Source of the DNA: Mesorhizobium loti
Lineage (GTDB): Bacteria > Pseudomonadota > Alphaproteobacteria > Rhizobiales > Rhizobiaceae
Direction: 5' to 3'
Assembly: GCF_003148495.1 (NCBI RefSeq)
Contig: NZ_QGGH01000002.1
Location: 124,001 to 188,000 of the forward strand
Length of the DNA: 64,000 nt
The stretch's first letter is position 1; each line of letters begins with the position of its first letter. The notes below the pieces were generated by a model. It saw only the letters and a list, made by a program, of their open reading frames with translations, ran no database searches and had not been told where the DNA came from. A program made the translations under genes and the position numbers. Shown piece after piece: positions 1-8,431 of the stretch.

Positions 1-738
1 GCCGGGCGCCGCGGCTGATCCGAAACCAAAATCATCATTGAAATCGGACGGCTTTCCATGAGCGCGTTCAGCTCCGCGGCTGGGGGGCGGCACGGGGTCG
101 AGGCTGAATGGGTCCGCCTGGTTCGCCGCGCCGCCCGATTCGGGGTGAGGGGCGGCATTTTTCGGCGCCGGCGTTGAAACCGGATCGAGGCTGAACGGGT
201 CATCGAAAGCAGGCGAGCTGCGCTGGCCGGAGGCTGCACGCTCGAACGCACCCGCAACCGGCTGCTCGAACGGGTTCGGCAGATCAGCCGGACGCGGCCG
301 TCGCGGCTCTTCTTCGACCTTGGCGGAAAAGAAGTCGTCGCGGCCGATGCTCACCGGCGCCCGGGATGCCGACGGCAGGCGTTCCGGAGCCGGCTGGCCG
401 GCTGTGGGTGCTTGGGCGGTTGGCGTCTGCAGATCGACATAGATGACGTAGTCGCCCAGTCTCAGCCGCATGCCGCTTTGAAGGCGCGTCGACTTGCCGG
501 CGCCAAGCGGACTGTCAGAGTCGTTTATGAACAGTCCGCTGCTTGACGTATCGGTGACGAAATATCCATCTCGCCCACCCGAGATCCTGCAATGAGCCCG
601 CGAAACGAACATGTCGGGATCGTCGATCTGCCAGCCTGCGTCCGCGCTGCGGCCGATCACCAGCTCGCCCTCGTCCAGCCGGGTCTGCCGTACCGCCTGG
701 GTGCGTGGCCCTTGCTCCAGCGTCAGCAGCAGGCTCAT
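1..738 (-). CDS. tagH: FHA-domain protein of the type VI secretion system (TagH/ImpI type), C-terminus beyond window
   Basis: The reading frame is open from the ATG at 738 to the left edge, giving 246 residues. The N-terminal ~100 residues form a forkhead-associated domain: GR near residue 25, the SRAH core, then DTSSSGLFIND, where most FHA domains have a Ser-Asn-Gly. FHA domains bind phosphothreonine, and in T6SS clusters they relay kinase signals to assembly. The rest is Pro/Ala-rich and repeats a short motif (DPFSLDPV) twice, so it is probably disordered. The start overlaps the tssG stop by 4 bp (ATGA), so the two are translationally coupled. It is last in the leftward tss operon seen here. 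The missing core genes (tssJ, K, L, M) probably lie further left. Confidence 0.85.
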   Translation of the reverse strand, partial: MSLLLTLEQGPRTQAVRQTRLDEGELVIGRSADAGWQIDDPDMFVSRAHCRISGGRDGYFVTDTSSSGLFINDSDSPLGAGKSTRLQSGMRLRLGDYVIYVDLQTPTAQAPTAGQPAPERLPSASRAPVSIGRDDFFSAKVEEEPRRPRPADLPNPFEQPVAGAFERAASGQRSSPAFDDPFSLDPVSTPAPKNAAPHPESGGAANQADPFSLDPVPPPSRGAERAHGKPSDFNDDFGFGSAAAPG

Positions 739-1799
739 GCCGCGACCCCCGCCATTTCCGGCCGCCATCCGACGATTGTCCGCAGCCGCAGATCGTCAGC
801 ATCGCCCCTTTCAATGGGTCGCGCAAGCCAGGCGGTCCGGCCGAGCTGGACCGTTCCGAGACGGGGCGGCGGCACGGCTTCACGCGCCAGCACGATGCGC
901 AGGTCGATGTCGAGCGATTCCCCGACCATGTCGCGAACGGCCTGCTTGAACAGTTTGAGCCGCTGGCCGCCAGGCAGGAACGCCTTGAAGTCCTCGTACC
1001 CCAGCGGGCCGACACGGAGTTCGATCCGGCTCTGGCGGTTGAAGACGCGCGGGCCGATCGTCGCCCCCCGACCGAGCCCTGCATAGGCCTTTGCAAGGCG
1101 GGTCTGGAGCCCGGTCGGGATGGTTATCCAGGCGGCGATGAACTCCTTGATCTGAACCGGCACCTTGAACGCTTCCGCCAGGAACAGTGTCAGCCGTTCC
1201 GGGCCGTCGACCTGGCTGGCGAGCGAAGCTGCCTGGCGAAGCTTCACCGTATCGAGATCGGTGTTCTGGGTGCCGGGAAGTCCGATTCCCGCCATGGCTT
1301 CAAGCATGGCGCGAACGCGCCCGCCGACCGCGCGTTCGACCTGTACAGCCGGATGCGCATCCGCCCATGCCCGATAATACAGGGCGATCATGCGGTGCTG
1401 CAGGATGTTGACGAAGTCGACGAATGTCGTGTCGCTGGTTTGCCGGGCATCGGCGCCGGTGAACCAGCGCTGCGACAGACGATCGAGCACCCAGCGTGTC
1501 AGATGCAGCGGCAGCGGACCTTCGGGTCCCATCAGGCCGAGATTTGCGACAGTGACCCTGGCCGGAGCCTTGTCCTTCGCGTCGCGGAATTCAACCACGT
1601 CCCTGGCCGAAAAGCTGAGACGCACATGCTGTCCGAGCCTTGCGGGCTCGCGCTCCGGCGAGCCGGAATAGCCGAACAGCCCGCCCCTCCGTTCGAGCCG
1701 GCGCAACAGCTCGAAGAAGTCGAACGTCTCGGACAGCCCCTCGGCCTGGTTCGGGAATGTGTCTAGATCAGGTAGCGATTGCCGGGCGTCATCGGCCAT
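735..1799 (-). CDS. tssG: Type VI secretion baseplate protein TssG (ImpH/VasB)
   Basis: A 354-residue protein matching the TssG/ImpH family along its length, including FDFFELLRRLERR near the start, LGLMGPEGPLP in the middle and the RIELRVGPLGYEDF stretch. TssG sits with TssE, TssF and TssK in the baseplate wedge that anchors the contractile sheath. I chose the ATG at 1799 (MADDARQSLPDL) because it gives a family-like length. Upstream in-frame codons would run about 170 nt further into tssF and give a Cys-rich, unrelated N-terminus. It overlaps the end of tssF by 37 bp. Confidence 0.9.
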   Translation of the reverse strand: MADDARQSLPDLDTFPNQAEGLSETFDFFELLRRLERRGGLFGYSGSPEREPARLGQHVRLSFSARDVVEFRDAKDKAPARVTVANLGLMGPEGPLPLHLTRWVLDRLSQRWFTGADARQTSDTTFVDFVNILQHRMIALYYRAWADAHPAVQVERAVGGRVRAMLEAMAGIGLPGTQNTDLDTVKLRQAASLASQVDGPERLTLFLAEAFKVPVQIKEFIAAWITIPTGLQTRLAKAYAGLGRGATIGPRVFNRQSRIELRVGPLGYEDFKAFLPGGQRLKLFKQAVRDMVGESLDIDLRIVLAREAVPPPRLGTVQLGRTAWLARPIERGDADDLRLRTIVGWRPEMAGVAA

Positions 1800-3637
1800 G
1801 GCACATCCTCCTGCTTCTGCAGCAGCCGCGTGCGGGTTCGCACAAAGCCGTTTATACCAGCATGACGGGCAAAAAGCCGCGCCAGCAAGGCCGAAAGCAG
1901 CAATGTGCTTTGCCCTGCAAGGACCGACTGGTCGACATGCAATGTCACTTCCGTGCCGCGTCCGAAGCACATCGGTCCGTCGATCTGCAGCCGTTCAATG
2001 ACCGACCGCGAGTCTATGCGAACGATCGAATGCACGTTGCGGGCGAGGCTCGGATCTCCTCGGTCGGCGTAAAGATCAAGCAGCGCATGCAGCGGATCGA
2101 CGCCGCGACCTTCCTTGGCAAGGCTGAGAAAGTTGAGCGCCAGTTGTGCCACCAGCCGCCAGGCGAGATTGTCGGCGCGGGATTCGCCCGCAGCGCCCAA
2201 AGGCAGCGCCGCGGGGATGGCCGGGCGAGGCGGACGCAACGCGCCGAGAAGCCGCACCGTTTCGACCGGGTCGCCGGCCTCCAGCGTCAAAGTGGGATTG
2301 TCATCGAGGATCGGCAGATCGCGATTGGTACAAAGCGCCACGATGTCGACACGCTTCAGCGGCCGGTTCGCCGGGCTTTCCAGCGGGCGTGAGATTGCCA
2401 GGAAAACATCGTCCCCTGCGTAGGAGGTGCGGGTCAGCCCGTCGCGCCGCTCGTCTTCCGTCGCGCGACGGGGGCGCCGCTCGGTGGAGTAGACCCAGCC
2501 ACTGCCACGATTCTGACCCAGGCTGAAGAGCTCTGGAATTTCGGCATCGCTGCCACCGGTGTCGGCGTCCTCGACGCGGAGGACCCGATAGATTTCGAAG
2601 TCACGCGCCCGCGTTCGGTCGGCATGCAGCACTTGGCGCGTCCTGCGCGGATCAAGCTCGATGACGTTGCACTCACGCTCGAAGAGATTGATGATCGGCG
2701 TTGCGAAAAGTTCGAAATCAGCCGGTGTCAGGTCGGCAAGCTCGGGCACTGGACGCCTGAACAGGAAGATGATCTCAAGCCCGGCCGTGCATCGGCGCAC
2801 GACGGGCTGCAGCCCGGAAACCCGCGCATAGTGAAAGCGCTCGGGCATCATGAAATATTCGCGCAGCAGACGGTACCCCTCGAATGTCGGACGGGTCCGA
2901 GGCATCAGGGCTTCTTCGTCACTGATGCCGATCATTTCGGGCTCCGGCAAGGGCGATAGAGGATTGGTCTTGCCTTCCGCGCGTGCGCCAACGGCCGAGC
3001 AAGCGCCGAAAATCGCGTCGAAGAGCAGGGGGGCCTTGGTGCGTCCGGCAAAGTAGAGATCAAGCCGGTCGAGCGACAGTTCGTCGAGCCTGCCTTTTCC
3101 GGTCCGGGCGAGCACGATGCGGAGCGCCGCCTCGCCGGTCACACCGCCGATCGGCGCTATTCCCGCCGCCGCCAGTGCACTGCGATCCTGAAAATAGCTT
3201 ACCGAAGTGACCGCTATCGGCCACAGCGTGATGTCCTGGGCGGTGGTGAAGGTGCAGCGCGTCGAAAGGCCGGGCTGCAGGCCGGAGACCAGCCGGGTGT
3301 TGCGCTTGACGACATGGCCGGCAACCATCGTCTGGACCTGCTGGCCGGGTTTCAGCACCACCATCGCCGTTGCCGGCGCCGGCGTGACCAGATCGGGATA
3401 CAGGACATCCAGCACGCTGCGTGAAAACCGCGAGCGCTCGGCGTCGACTTTCAGCCGGGTGCGCGCCGCGAGGAAAGCGACGCCGTCAAGCAACCGCTCG
3501 ACATACGGATCCGGACACGGCACCGTGTCGAGCGAGAGATTGCGCGCCACCGCCGGATGCAGGTCGGCAAATTCCGCCGCCAGCGCACGGATATGGGTCA
3601 GTTCCTCCTCGTAATATTCTACGAAGACCCGATCCAT
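1763..3637 (-). CDS. tssF: Type VI secretion baseplate protein TssF (ImpG/VasA)
   Basis: 624 residues, the usual TssF length. The N-terminus MDRVFVEYYEEELTHIRALA is the family signature, and HPAVARNLSL and DPYVERLLDGVAFLAAR follow as in other ImpG proteins. It forms the baseplate wedge with TssG. It starts 1 bp after the end of tssE and overlaps tssG at its 3' end, so the leftward operon is continuous. Confidence 0.93.
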   Translation of the reverse strand: MDRVFVEYYEEELTHIRALAAEFADLHPAVARNLSLDTVPCPDPYVERLLDGVAFLAARTRLKVDAERSRFSRSVLDVLYPDLVTPAPATAMVVLKPGQQVQTMVAGHVVKRNTRLVSGLQPGLSTRCTFTTAQDITLWPIAVTSVSYFQDRSALAAAGIAPIGGVTGEAALRIVLARTGKGRLDELSLDRLDLYFAGRTKAPLLFDAIFGACSAVGARAEGKTNPLSPLPEPEMIGISDEEALMPRTRPTFEGYRLLREYFMMPERFHYARVSGLQPVVRRCTAGLEIIFLFRRPVPELADLTPADFELFATPIINLFERECNVIELDPRRTRQVLHADRTRARDFEIYRVLRVEDADTGGSDAEIPELFSLGQNRGSGWVYSTERRPRRATEDERRDGLTRTSYAGDDVFLAISRPLESPANRPLKRVDIVALCTNRDLPILDDNPTLTLEAGDPVETVRLLGALRPPRPAIPAALPLGAAGESRADNLAWRLVAQLALNFLSLAKEGRGVDPLHALLDLYADRGDPSLARNVHSIVRIDSRSVIERLQIDGPMCFGRGTEVTLHVDQSVLAGQSTLLLSALLARLFARHAGINGFVRTRTRLLQKQEDVPWPMTPGNRYLI

Positions 3638-3638
3638 C

Positions 3639-4394
3639 TCAGGCCTCCCTAAATTCGGTCCGCGCCAAGCCGTTGTCGAGATTGATCGTGGTGCGCAGGC
3701 GCATGCGTTCCGGCGTCGGCGTCATGATCAGCACCGCGTCAATCTCGATCTTCAAACCCACGCTCTTGTCGCCAAGCGTCACCGTGACCTTCGTCGTACT
3801 TTCCTTGAGGCGTGGCTCGAACGTTGCAAGCACCGAGCGGATCTCGCGCGCCAGAGCTTCGCGATCAAAGTCGCGGGAGGAACGACCCGAGAAGGAGGGC
3901 ACGCCGTAGTTGATCACGCTTCGGCGCACCTCCGGAAAATCGGCGAGCGACGGCGGGTTGTCCGCTGCCTGCTCGCTTTCGAGATCGGAAAGAAGCGGAA
4001 CAGCCTCGAAGCGCTCGGTGTTGAACAGGGCCTCGATATCGCGCCGCACGGCCTCCCGGAGCACGCGGGCCGACACGACCACGCCGCGGCTTTCCATCTC
4101 CACGCGGTGCTGGGTCTGAAAGGCCAGGCGGTGCAGACGCCGCTTCTGATCGGCCGTCAGCTCCGCATCGGCATCGATGAGCCGCGCGCTGCCCGCAACC
4201 AGGCTCTCCAGCCGGTCCGCGCCGAGCTCGTCCTGCAAGGCCTTGCGCAGCCCGTCTATTTCGGAGGTCATGCCCGGCAGGTCGTTTACGAGGCGGTCCC
4301 AGAGAGAGGGCTGGACCGCTTCGCGTTTTGCTCGCGAACCAGCGGTAACCTGCAGCTTGTCCGCGTCGGGCCGCCGGCCCTCACTTGCCGACAT
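3639..4394 (-). CDS. tssE: Type VI secretion baseplate protein TssE (gp25-like), with an extra internal segment
   Basis: A gp25/TssE family protein. It begins with the PSLWDRLVND box, and the C-terminal half carries SRDFDREALAREIRSVLATF and a beta-rich tail, as in phage T4 gp25. At 251 residues it is clearly longer than usual TssE proteins. The added length is mainly a charged helical segment (about residues 35-95) between the PSLWDRL box and the REAVRRDIEALFNTERF box, which are normally close together. The start is uncertain: ATGs at 4394 and 4400 both lie inside the 3' end of hcp and neither has a clear ribosome binding site; the one at 4394 is used here. Confidence 0.8.
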   Translation of the reverse strand: MSASEGRRPDADKLQVTAGSRAKREAVQPSLWDRLVNDLPGMTSEIDGLRKALQDELGADRLESLVAGSARLIDADAELTADQKRRLHRLAFQTQHRVEMESRGVVVSARVLREAVRRDIEALFNTERFEAVPLLSDLESEQAADNPPSLADFPEVRRSVINYGVPSFSGRSSRDFDREALAREIRSVLATFEPRLKESTTKVTVTLGDKSVGLKIEIDAVLIMTPTPERMRLRTTINLDNGLARTEFREA

Positions 4395-4842
4395 AGACAT
4401 CCATTTCGATTTCGTCATTGCCGTCATAGACGAACTTGATCTTCTTGTAGGCGAAGCTGACCTCTTCCTCGATCAGGTCTTCCTCATCCTCGGCCTGCGA
4501 CATGTCGTATTCCATGATCGAGGCATCGGTGAGCGTGACGACCAGGTAATCCTTGGTCTCGCCATCGATGGTCCGGCGTGCCGAGAACACCACTTCGTCC
4601 AGCGCCTTGTTCTCGAACAGTGCCTTCTTCAGATAGGGCGAGGACTTGTCATAGTGCTTGGTGAACTTGATCATGCCCAAGGAAACGCGGCCGCGGCGCG
4701 AGAGCGAATTCGGATCGTATGGCGCGACTATCTTGTAATCGACCCCGTGGATTTCGATTTCATCCTCGTGGCCGTCTCGAGCGCTTGGGCCTTTGATATC
4801 CGGAACTTTCAGAAAGCCATCAATCTTCGTACCTGTGGGCAT
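4381..4842 (-). CDS. hcp: Type VI secretion tube protein Hcp (TssD)
   Basis: 153 residues, family-typical. It has the Hcp beta-barrel pattern: an N-terminal FLKVPDIKG strand, a central FTKHYDKSSPYLKKALFENK segment, and a C-terminal YKKIKFVYDGND motif. Hexameric Hcp rings stack into the inner tube that is pushed out by sheath contraction and can carry effectors. It lies 47 bp after tssC on the same strand. No vgrG or recognisable effector follows it in this window. Confidence 0.93.
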   Translation of the reverse strand: MPTGTKIDGFLKVPDIKGPSARDGHEDEIEIHGVDYKIVAPYDPNSLSRRGRVSLGMIKFTKHYDKSSPYLKKALFENKALDEVVFSARRTIDGETKDYLVVTLTDASIMEYDMSQAEDEEDLIEEEVSFAYKKIKFVYDGNDEIEMDVYVGK

Positions 4843-4889
4843 TGTCTTTCTCCACCGCTTTCAAAAAACCAAGATGGTGTTGCTGCAAA

Positions 4890-6395
4890 TCAAGTCTTCA
4901 CGGACGGCAGTTCCGATACCAGCCGGAGCGAGGCATTGATGCCCTCGAGCTGGTAATGCGGGCGCAGATAGAAGCGGGCGTTGTAATAGCCCGGCCGCCC
5001 CTCGACGCTGTCCACCTGAACCTCGGCCGCGGCAAGCGGGCGCTTTGCGCGCGCCTTGTCGTCGGCAAAGGCCGGGTTGGCCAGCACGTATCGGTTGATC
5101 CATTCGGTCAGCCAGATCTGCATGTCGGAGCGCTCTTTGAACGAGCCGACCTTGTCGCGCGCAATGGCCTTGAGGTAATGCGCAAAGCGCGAGACCGGGA
5201 AGAGATAGGGCAGGTTGGCGCTCAGCCGCTCATTGGACTGCGCGTCGGGGTCGACCAGCCGCCCAGCCCGCGTCTCGTCGTCCTGCAGTGAGTGTGCGCC
5301 GATGAAGGCCGCGAGATCGGTATTCTTTCGATGCAGGATCGGCATCAGACCAAGCTTGGCCAGTTCCGCCTCGCGTCGGTCGTCGATGGCGACTTCCGTC
5401 GGACATTTCATCGCGATCGACCCGTCGTCGGTCGGGAAGCTGTGCACCGGAAGGTTGAGGACCGTGCCGCCATTCTCCACACCGCGGATCTGCGTGCCCC
5501 AGCCATAGAGCTTGTGGCTGCGGTTTATGTTCACGCCCATCGGGAAGGCGGCGTTCATCCAGACATATTTGTTGTGGTCGCCCTGCACCTCTTCCTCGAA
5601 GGTGAAGCCCTTCACCGGAACGGTATCCGTGCCATAGGGCAGCCGCGCCAGAACGCGCGGCATGGTCAGGCCGATATAGCGCGCGTCCTCGCTCTCGCGC
5701 AGCGACTGCCACGAGGCATAGGCCGGGTTGGAGACGATCTGCTGCAGATCTTGCGGGTTCGGCAATTCCTGCCAGCTGTCCATGCGAAACAGGCGCGGCG
5801 AGGCGGCTGCGATAAACGGCGTGTGCGCCGAAGCACAGATGCCGGAGATGTTGCGCAGCAAACCTACGTCGCGCGGGTGGTTCGAGAATTCGTAGGCGCC
5901 AATCACACAGCCGATCGGCTCGCCGCCAAGCATCGAATACTCGTCCGTATAGACTTTCTTGAAGATCGGGCTCTGGTCCCACATCTGGCCTTCATAGTCT
6001 TCGAGCGTGTCGGCCAGTTGCTCCTTGGAAATGTTCATCACCCGGATCTTCAGCTTCTGATCCGTCTCGGTGTTGTTGATGAGATACCAGAGGCCGCGCC
6101 ATGTGCCTTCCATTTCGCGCACTTCGGGCGCGTGCAGGATCTCGTTGACCTGTGTCGTCAGCATCTTGTCGATGCCCGCGATCAGCGACTTGATCGACTT
6201 GATCGCATTGGACGAGATGGTGGTGGTATCGGAGCGGGACTGTGCCGCGAGGGCGAGATTGCGGACGAGTTGCTGCAGCTTCTCGCTGTCGTCCTTCTTG
6301 ACTTTGAAATCCTTCTCGAGGAGTCCGCTGAATTCTCCAAGGTCTATGGCTTCGGCCTCGGCGGCGACGGCGGCGGTCTTTTGCTGTTCGGCCAT
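4890..6395 (-). CDS. tssC: Type VI secretion contractile sheath large subunit TssC (ImpC/VipB)
   Basis: 501 residues with the conserved TssC core: LEGTWRGL-like REMEGTWRGLWYLINNTE, ISKEQLADTLEDYEGQ, GCVIGAYEFSNHPRDV, and the C-terminal RPHYQLEGINASLRLVSELP. With TssB it builds the contractile sheath around Hcp, and ClpV recycles the contracted form. It begins 3 bp after tssB, consistent with stoichiometric co-translation. Confidence 0.95.
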   Translation of the reverse strand: MAEQQKTAAVAAEAEAIDLGEFSGLLEKDFKVKKDDSEKLQQLVRNLALAAQSRSDTTTISSNAIKSIKSLIAGIDKMLTTQVNEILHAPEVREMEGTWRGLWYLINNTETDQKLKIRVMNISKEQLADTLEDYEGQMWDQSPIFKKVYTDEYSMLGGEPIGCVIGAYEFSNHPRDVGLLRNISGICASAHTPFIAAASPRLFRMDSWQELPNPQDLQQIVSNPAYASWQSLRESEDARYIGLTMPRVLARLPYGTDTVPVKGFTFEEEVQGDHNKYVWMNAAFPMGVNINRSHKLYGWGTQIRGVENGGTVLNLPVHSFPTDDGSIAMKCPTEVAIDDRREAELAKLGLMPILHRKNTDLAAFIGAHSLQDDETRAGRLVDPDAQSNERLSANLPYLFPVSRFAHYLKAIARDKVGSFKERSDMQIWLTEWINRYVLANPAFADDKARAKRPLAAAEVQVDSVEGRPGYYNARFYLRPHYQLEGINASLRLVSELPSVKT

Positions 6396-6398
6396 GAT

Positions 6399-6938
6399 TT
6401 ACTCCCCAACCTTGTCGTCGTCAGCCAGCGCCTGGCTGGCGATCTTGCCAAGAAGCGGTTCGTTGTTCAGAAGTTGCGCGATGCGTTTTTCGGCGTCGAC
6501 GCGGCCATCCATGAAGCCAAGCAGCTCCTCGAGTTGGCGACGCATCTTGAGGATCTCGGCCAGTTGCGGAACTTGCTCTGCAATCTTGTCCGGGGCGAAA
6601 TCGCCCATTCTGGAAAACGTAAGATCGAGCGCCAGTTCCTCGTCCCGCTCGGCGCCCTCAGCCTGCGGCAGCGTATTCTTCACGCGGGCCTTTACCCGCG
6701 GTCCGAGCGCCTCCATGAACTTGGGGAAGCGGTTCGCGTCGGTCTCAACAAAGGAGCGGTCCAGCACCGACTTTGACGCTTCCTTGGTCTGCGAAGCACC
6801 GGAAAGGTCGGCCATCACACCCATGACGAACGGCAGTTCGATCGTCGTCGGGCTACCGTAGGTTTCCACATCGTAGGCGATCTGCACCCGCGGCGCGCGG
6901 TTTCGTTCGATGACCTTCGCTTTGCTTTCGGCTGGCAT
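6399..6938 (-). CDS. tssB: Type VI secretion contractile sheath small subunit TssB (ImpB/VipA)
   Basis: 179 residues with the ImpB family pattern: VQIAYDVETYG, ELPFVMGVMADLSG near residues 34-47, FVETDANRFPKFMEALGPR, and the C-terminal MRRQLEELLGFMDG. It heterodimerises with TssC, and its N-terminal helix is the usual ClpV recognition site. The neighbouring tssA and tssC on the same strand support the call. Confidence 0.95.
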   Translation of the reverse strand: MPAESKAKVIERNRAPRVQIAYDVETYGSPTTIELPFVMGVMADLSGASQTKEASKSVLDRSFVETDANRFPKFMEALGPRVKARVKNTLPQAEGAERDEELALDLTFSRMGDFAPDKIAEQVPQLAEILKMRRQLEELLGFMDGRVDAEKRIAQLLNNEPLLGKIASQALADDDKVGE

Positions 6939-6944
6939 GTGTTA

Positions 6945-8117
6945 TTACCTTTCATCCTTCTGAGCCGTCTTCTTGGCATCGGGAACACCGGCAAGGAGTC
7001 GGAATTCCTTCAGACCCGACGGGGCGAGATCTTCCATCAGTTCAACGAAATCCATATGCACCATCCGGCGCACACGCCGCGCCAGGTGCGGTATTGGGCT
7101 CGACGGTTCGGTGCGGTCATAGAAGGCGACGACGAGGTCGAGGCATTTCACCACGTCGTCGCGTGAGGAAATCCGGTCGGGAAGTCCCGTGCTCGAGTCC
7201 GTGTAGCTTGCCGCACTTGCCATAGTATCGGCTCCATGACCGTTTCGAGCAGGCGTTGCCGGTTCTGCCGGCGTGAGCGGCTTGGCCGCGCCATTCGCCA
7301 CGGCGCCGGCTTTCGAATTTCGTTCGAGGGTCGTCAGCAGACGCTGCAGAAACCGTTTCAATTCCGGAACAGGAGCAGCACCACCCTCGAGCCGCGCGTT
7401 GAGAGCGGTCTCGACCGCATCAAGGGCCGCGATCGCTGCCCTTGCGTCGGCGACGAGCAAGACCATCTCTGCGTTGGCTTGATCCATCTGTGCCGCACAT
7501 CCGGCACGCACCCGGTTCAACAATTGTCCGTGCGCACTGACCAGTGCGGCCTTTTCTGCCGCATTCAATCCCGAGGCGGCTTCCTGGAGCATGACACGGT
7601 CGTCGAGCGCACCCTTTTCCAAATCCTTGCCCTGAATCGGGCCGATTGCACGCGGCGCAAAGAACGTCATTTGCCGCAGGTTCGCCAACAACCCCTCCTG
7701 ACCATTCTGGAGGTCGAGCAGCGCGTTGATACGGCGCAAGGCGGCATCGCGTGGCGAAGCGTTGGGCCGCAGTGCCGGATGCATGGTTTCCCAATGCTGG
7801 TCGAAGGTCTGCGCAATGAGTGTCAGCCCCTGCGCGAGCCCGGCCAGTCCTTCTTCATTGGCCAGCGCGCGCGTGACGACGACGAGCAGGCGCAGGTCCC
7901 GGCCATGCGCGCGCAATTCCTCCGCCTTGGCCAGAACCGCAGGCCAGTCGACCGGAATGGTGCTTTGCGAGGCGGGTTTGTTTTGGCCGTCGTGGACGAC
8001 CTTGATCTCGGGTTCCGTCAGGCGCTCCAGCTCATGAAAAGCCGGGTCGTTGCGCAAATCCTCCCCTGACGGATTTTCACCGTCGAGCGGAGCAAGCCAG
8101 AGTGCGACATCAATCAC
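6945..8117 (-). CDS. tssA: Type VI secretion protein TssA (ImpA N-terminal domain)
   Basis: 390 residues. It opens with the ImpA-N signature (LDGENPSGEDLRNDPAFHELERL) and continues through VDWPAVLAKAEELRAHGRDLRL. TssA primes sheath and tube polymerisation at the baseplate. The Ala/Pro-rich linker near residues 265-300 precedes a C-terminal region with HLARRVRRMVHMDFVELMEDLAP, which resembles other TssA C-terminal domains. It is the first gene of the leftward tss operon and is divergent from tssH. Confidence 0.9.
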   Translation of the reverse strand: MIDVALWLAPLDGENPSGEDLRNDPAFHELERLTEPEIKVVHDGQNKPASQSTIPVDWPAVLAKAEELRAHGRDLRLLVVVTRALANEEGLAGLAQGLTLIAQTFDQHWETMHPALRPNASPRDAALRRINALLDLQNGQEGLLANLRQMTFFAPRAIGPIQGKDLEKGALDDRVMLQEAASGLNAAEKAALVSAHGQLLNRVRAGCAAQMDQANAEMVLLVADARAAIAALDAVETALNARLEGGAAPVPELKRFLQRLLTTLERNSKAGAVANGAAKPLTPAEPATPARNGHGADTMASAASYTDSSTGLPDRISSRDDVVKCLDLVVAFYDRTEPSSPIPHLARRVRRMVHMDFVELMEDLAPSGLKEFRLLAGVPDAKKTAQKDER

Positions 8118-8431
8118 ACCAACCCCCAGCGATCGGCCCTCAAACCGTACGTGACCCTACGGTATCACACGGTTGTACTTTACCACAATTCAAGCACTGC
8201 TCAAAAAATTAACGAAAGCTGACCAGGCCGCGTCTTGGGTGCCGAAACCCTTGGCCAGATTGCCGACCCTGTATGTGAAATGCATTACACGGAGGCGGAC
8301 AATTCCGTGGTTGTTTGCATCCGATGGTGCGGCACTCTCCACAATTGGAAGGGGCGCTGTCCACCACGCGCTTTGTCAAGTGACGGCTTATGTGGCAGGT
8401 TATCGACTGGCAGATTGCAGGAGCACGTTCG
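8118..8431. other. Divergent intergenic region tssA / tssH
   Basis: This 314 bp region must hold the promoters for both T6SS transcription units. The left part is relatively A/T-rich (about 8160-8215). A small inverted repeat, CCGTA at 8145-8149 and TACGG at 8158-8162, lies 28 bp upstream of tssA. I looked for a sigma-54 type TGGC-N7-TTGC element and found none. The only strong site is the ribosome binding site AGGAG at 8419-8423 in front of tssH. Confidence 0.5.

Noticed and set aside
5292..6776. A 494-codon open frame on the + strand opposite tssC and tssB
   Set aside because: It is a shadow of the well-conserved sheath genes; no family match or ribosome binding site.
8118..8431. Sigma-54 promoter between tssA and tssH
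   Set aside because: TTGGCCAGATTGCC near 8250 looks similar, but the spacing between GG and GC elements is too short.
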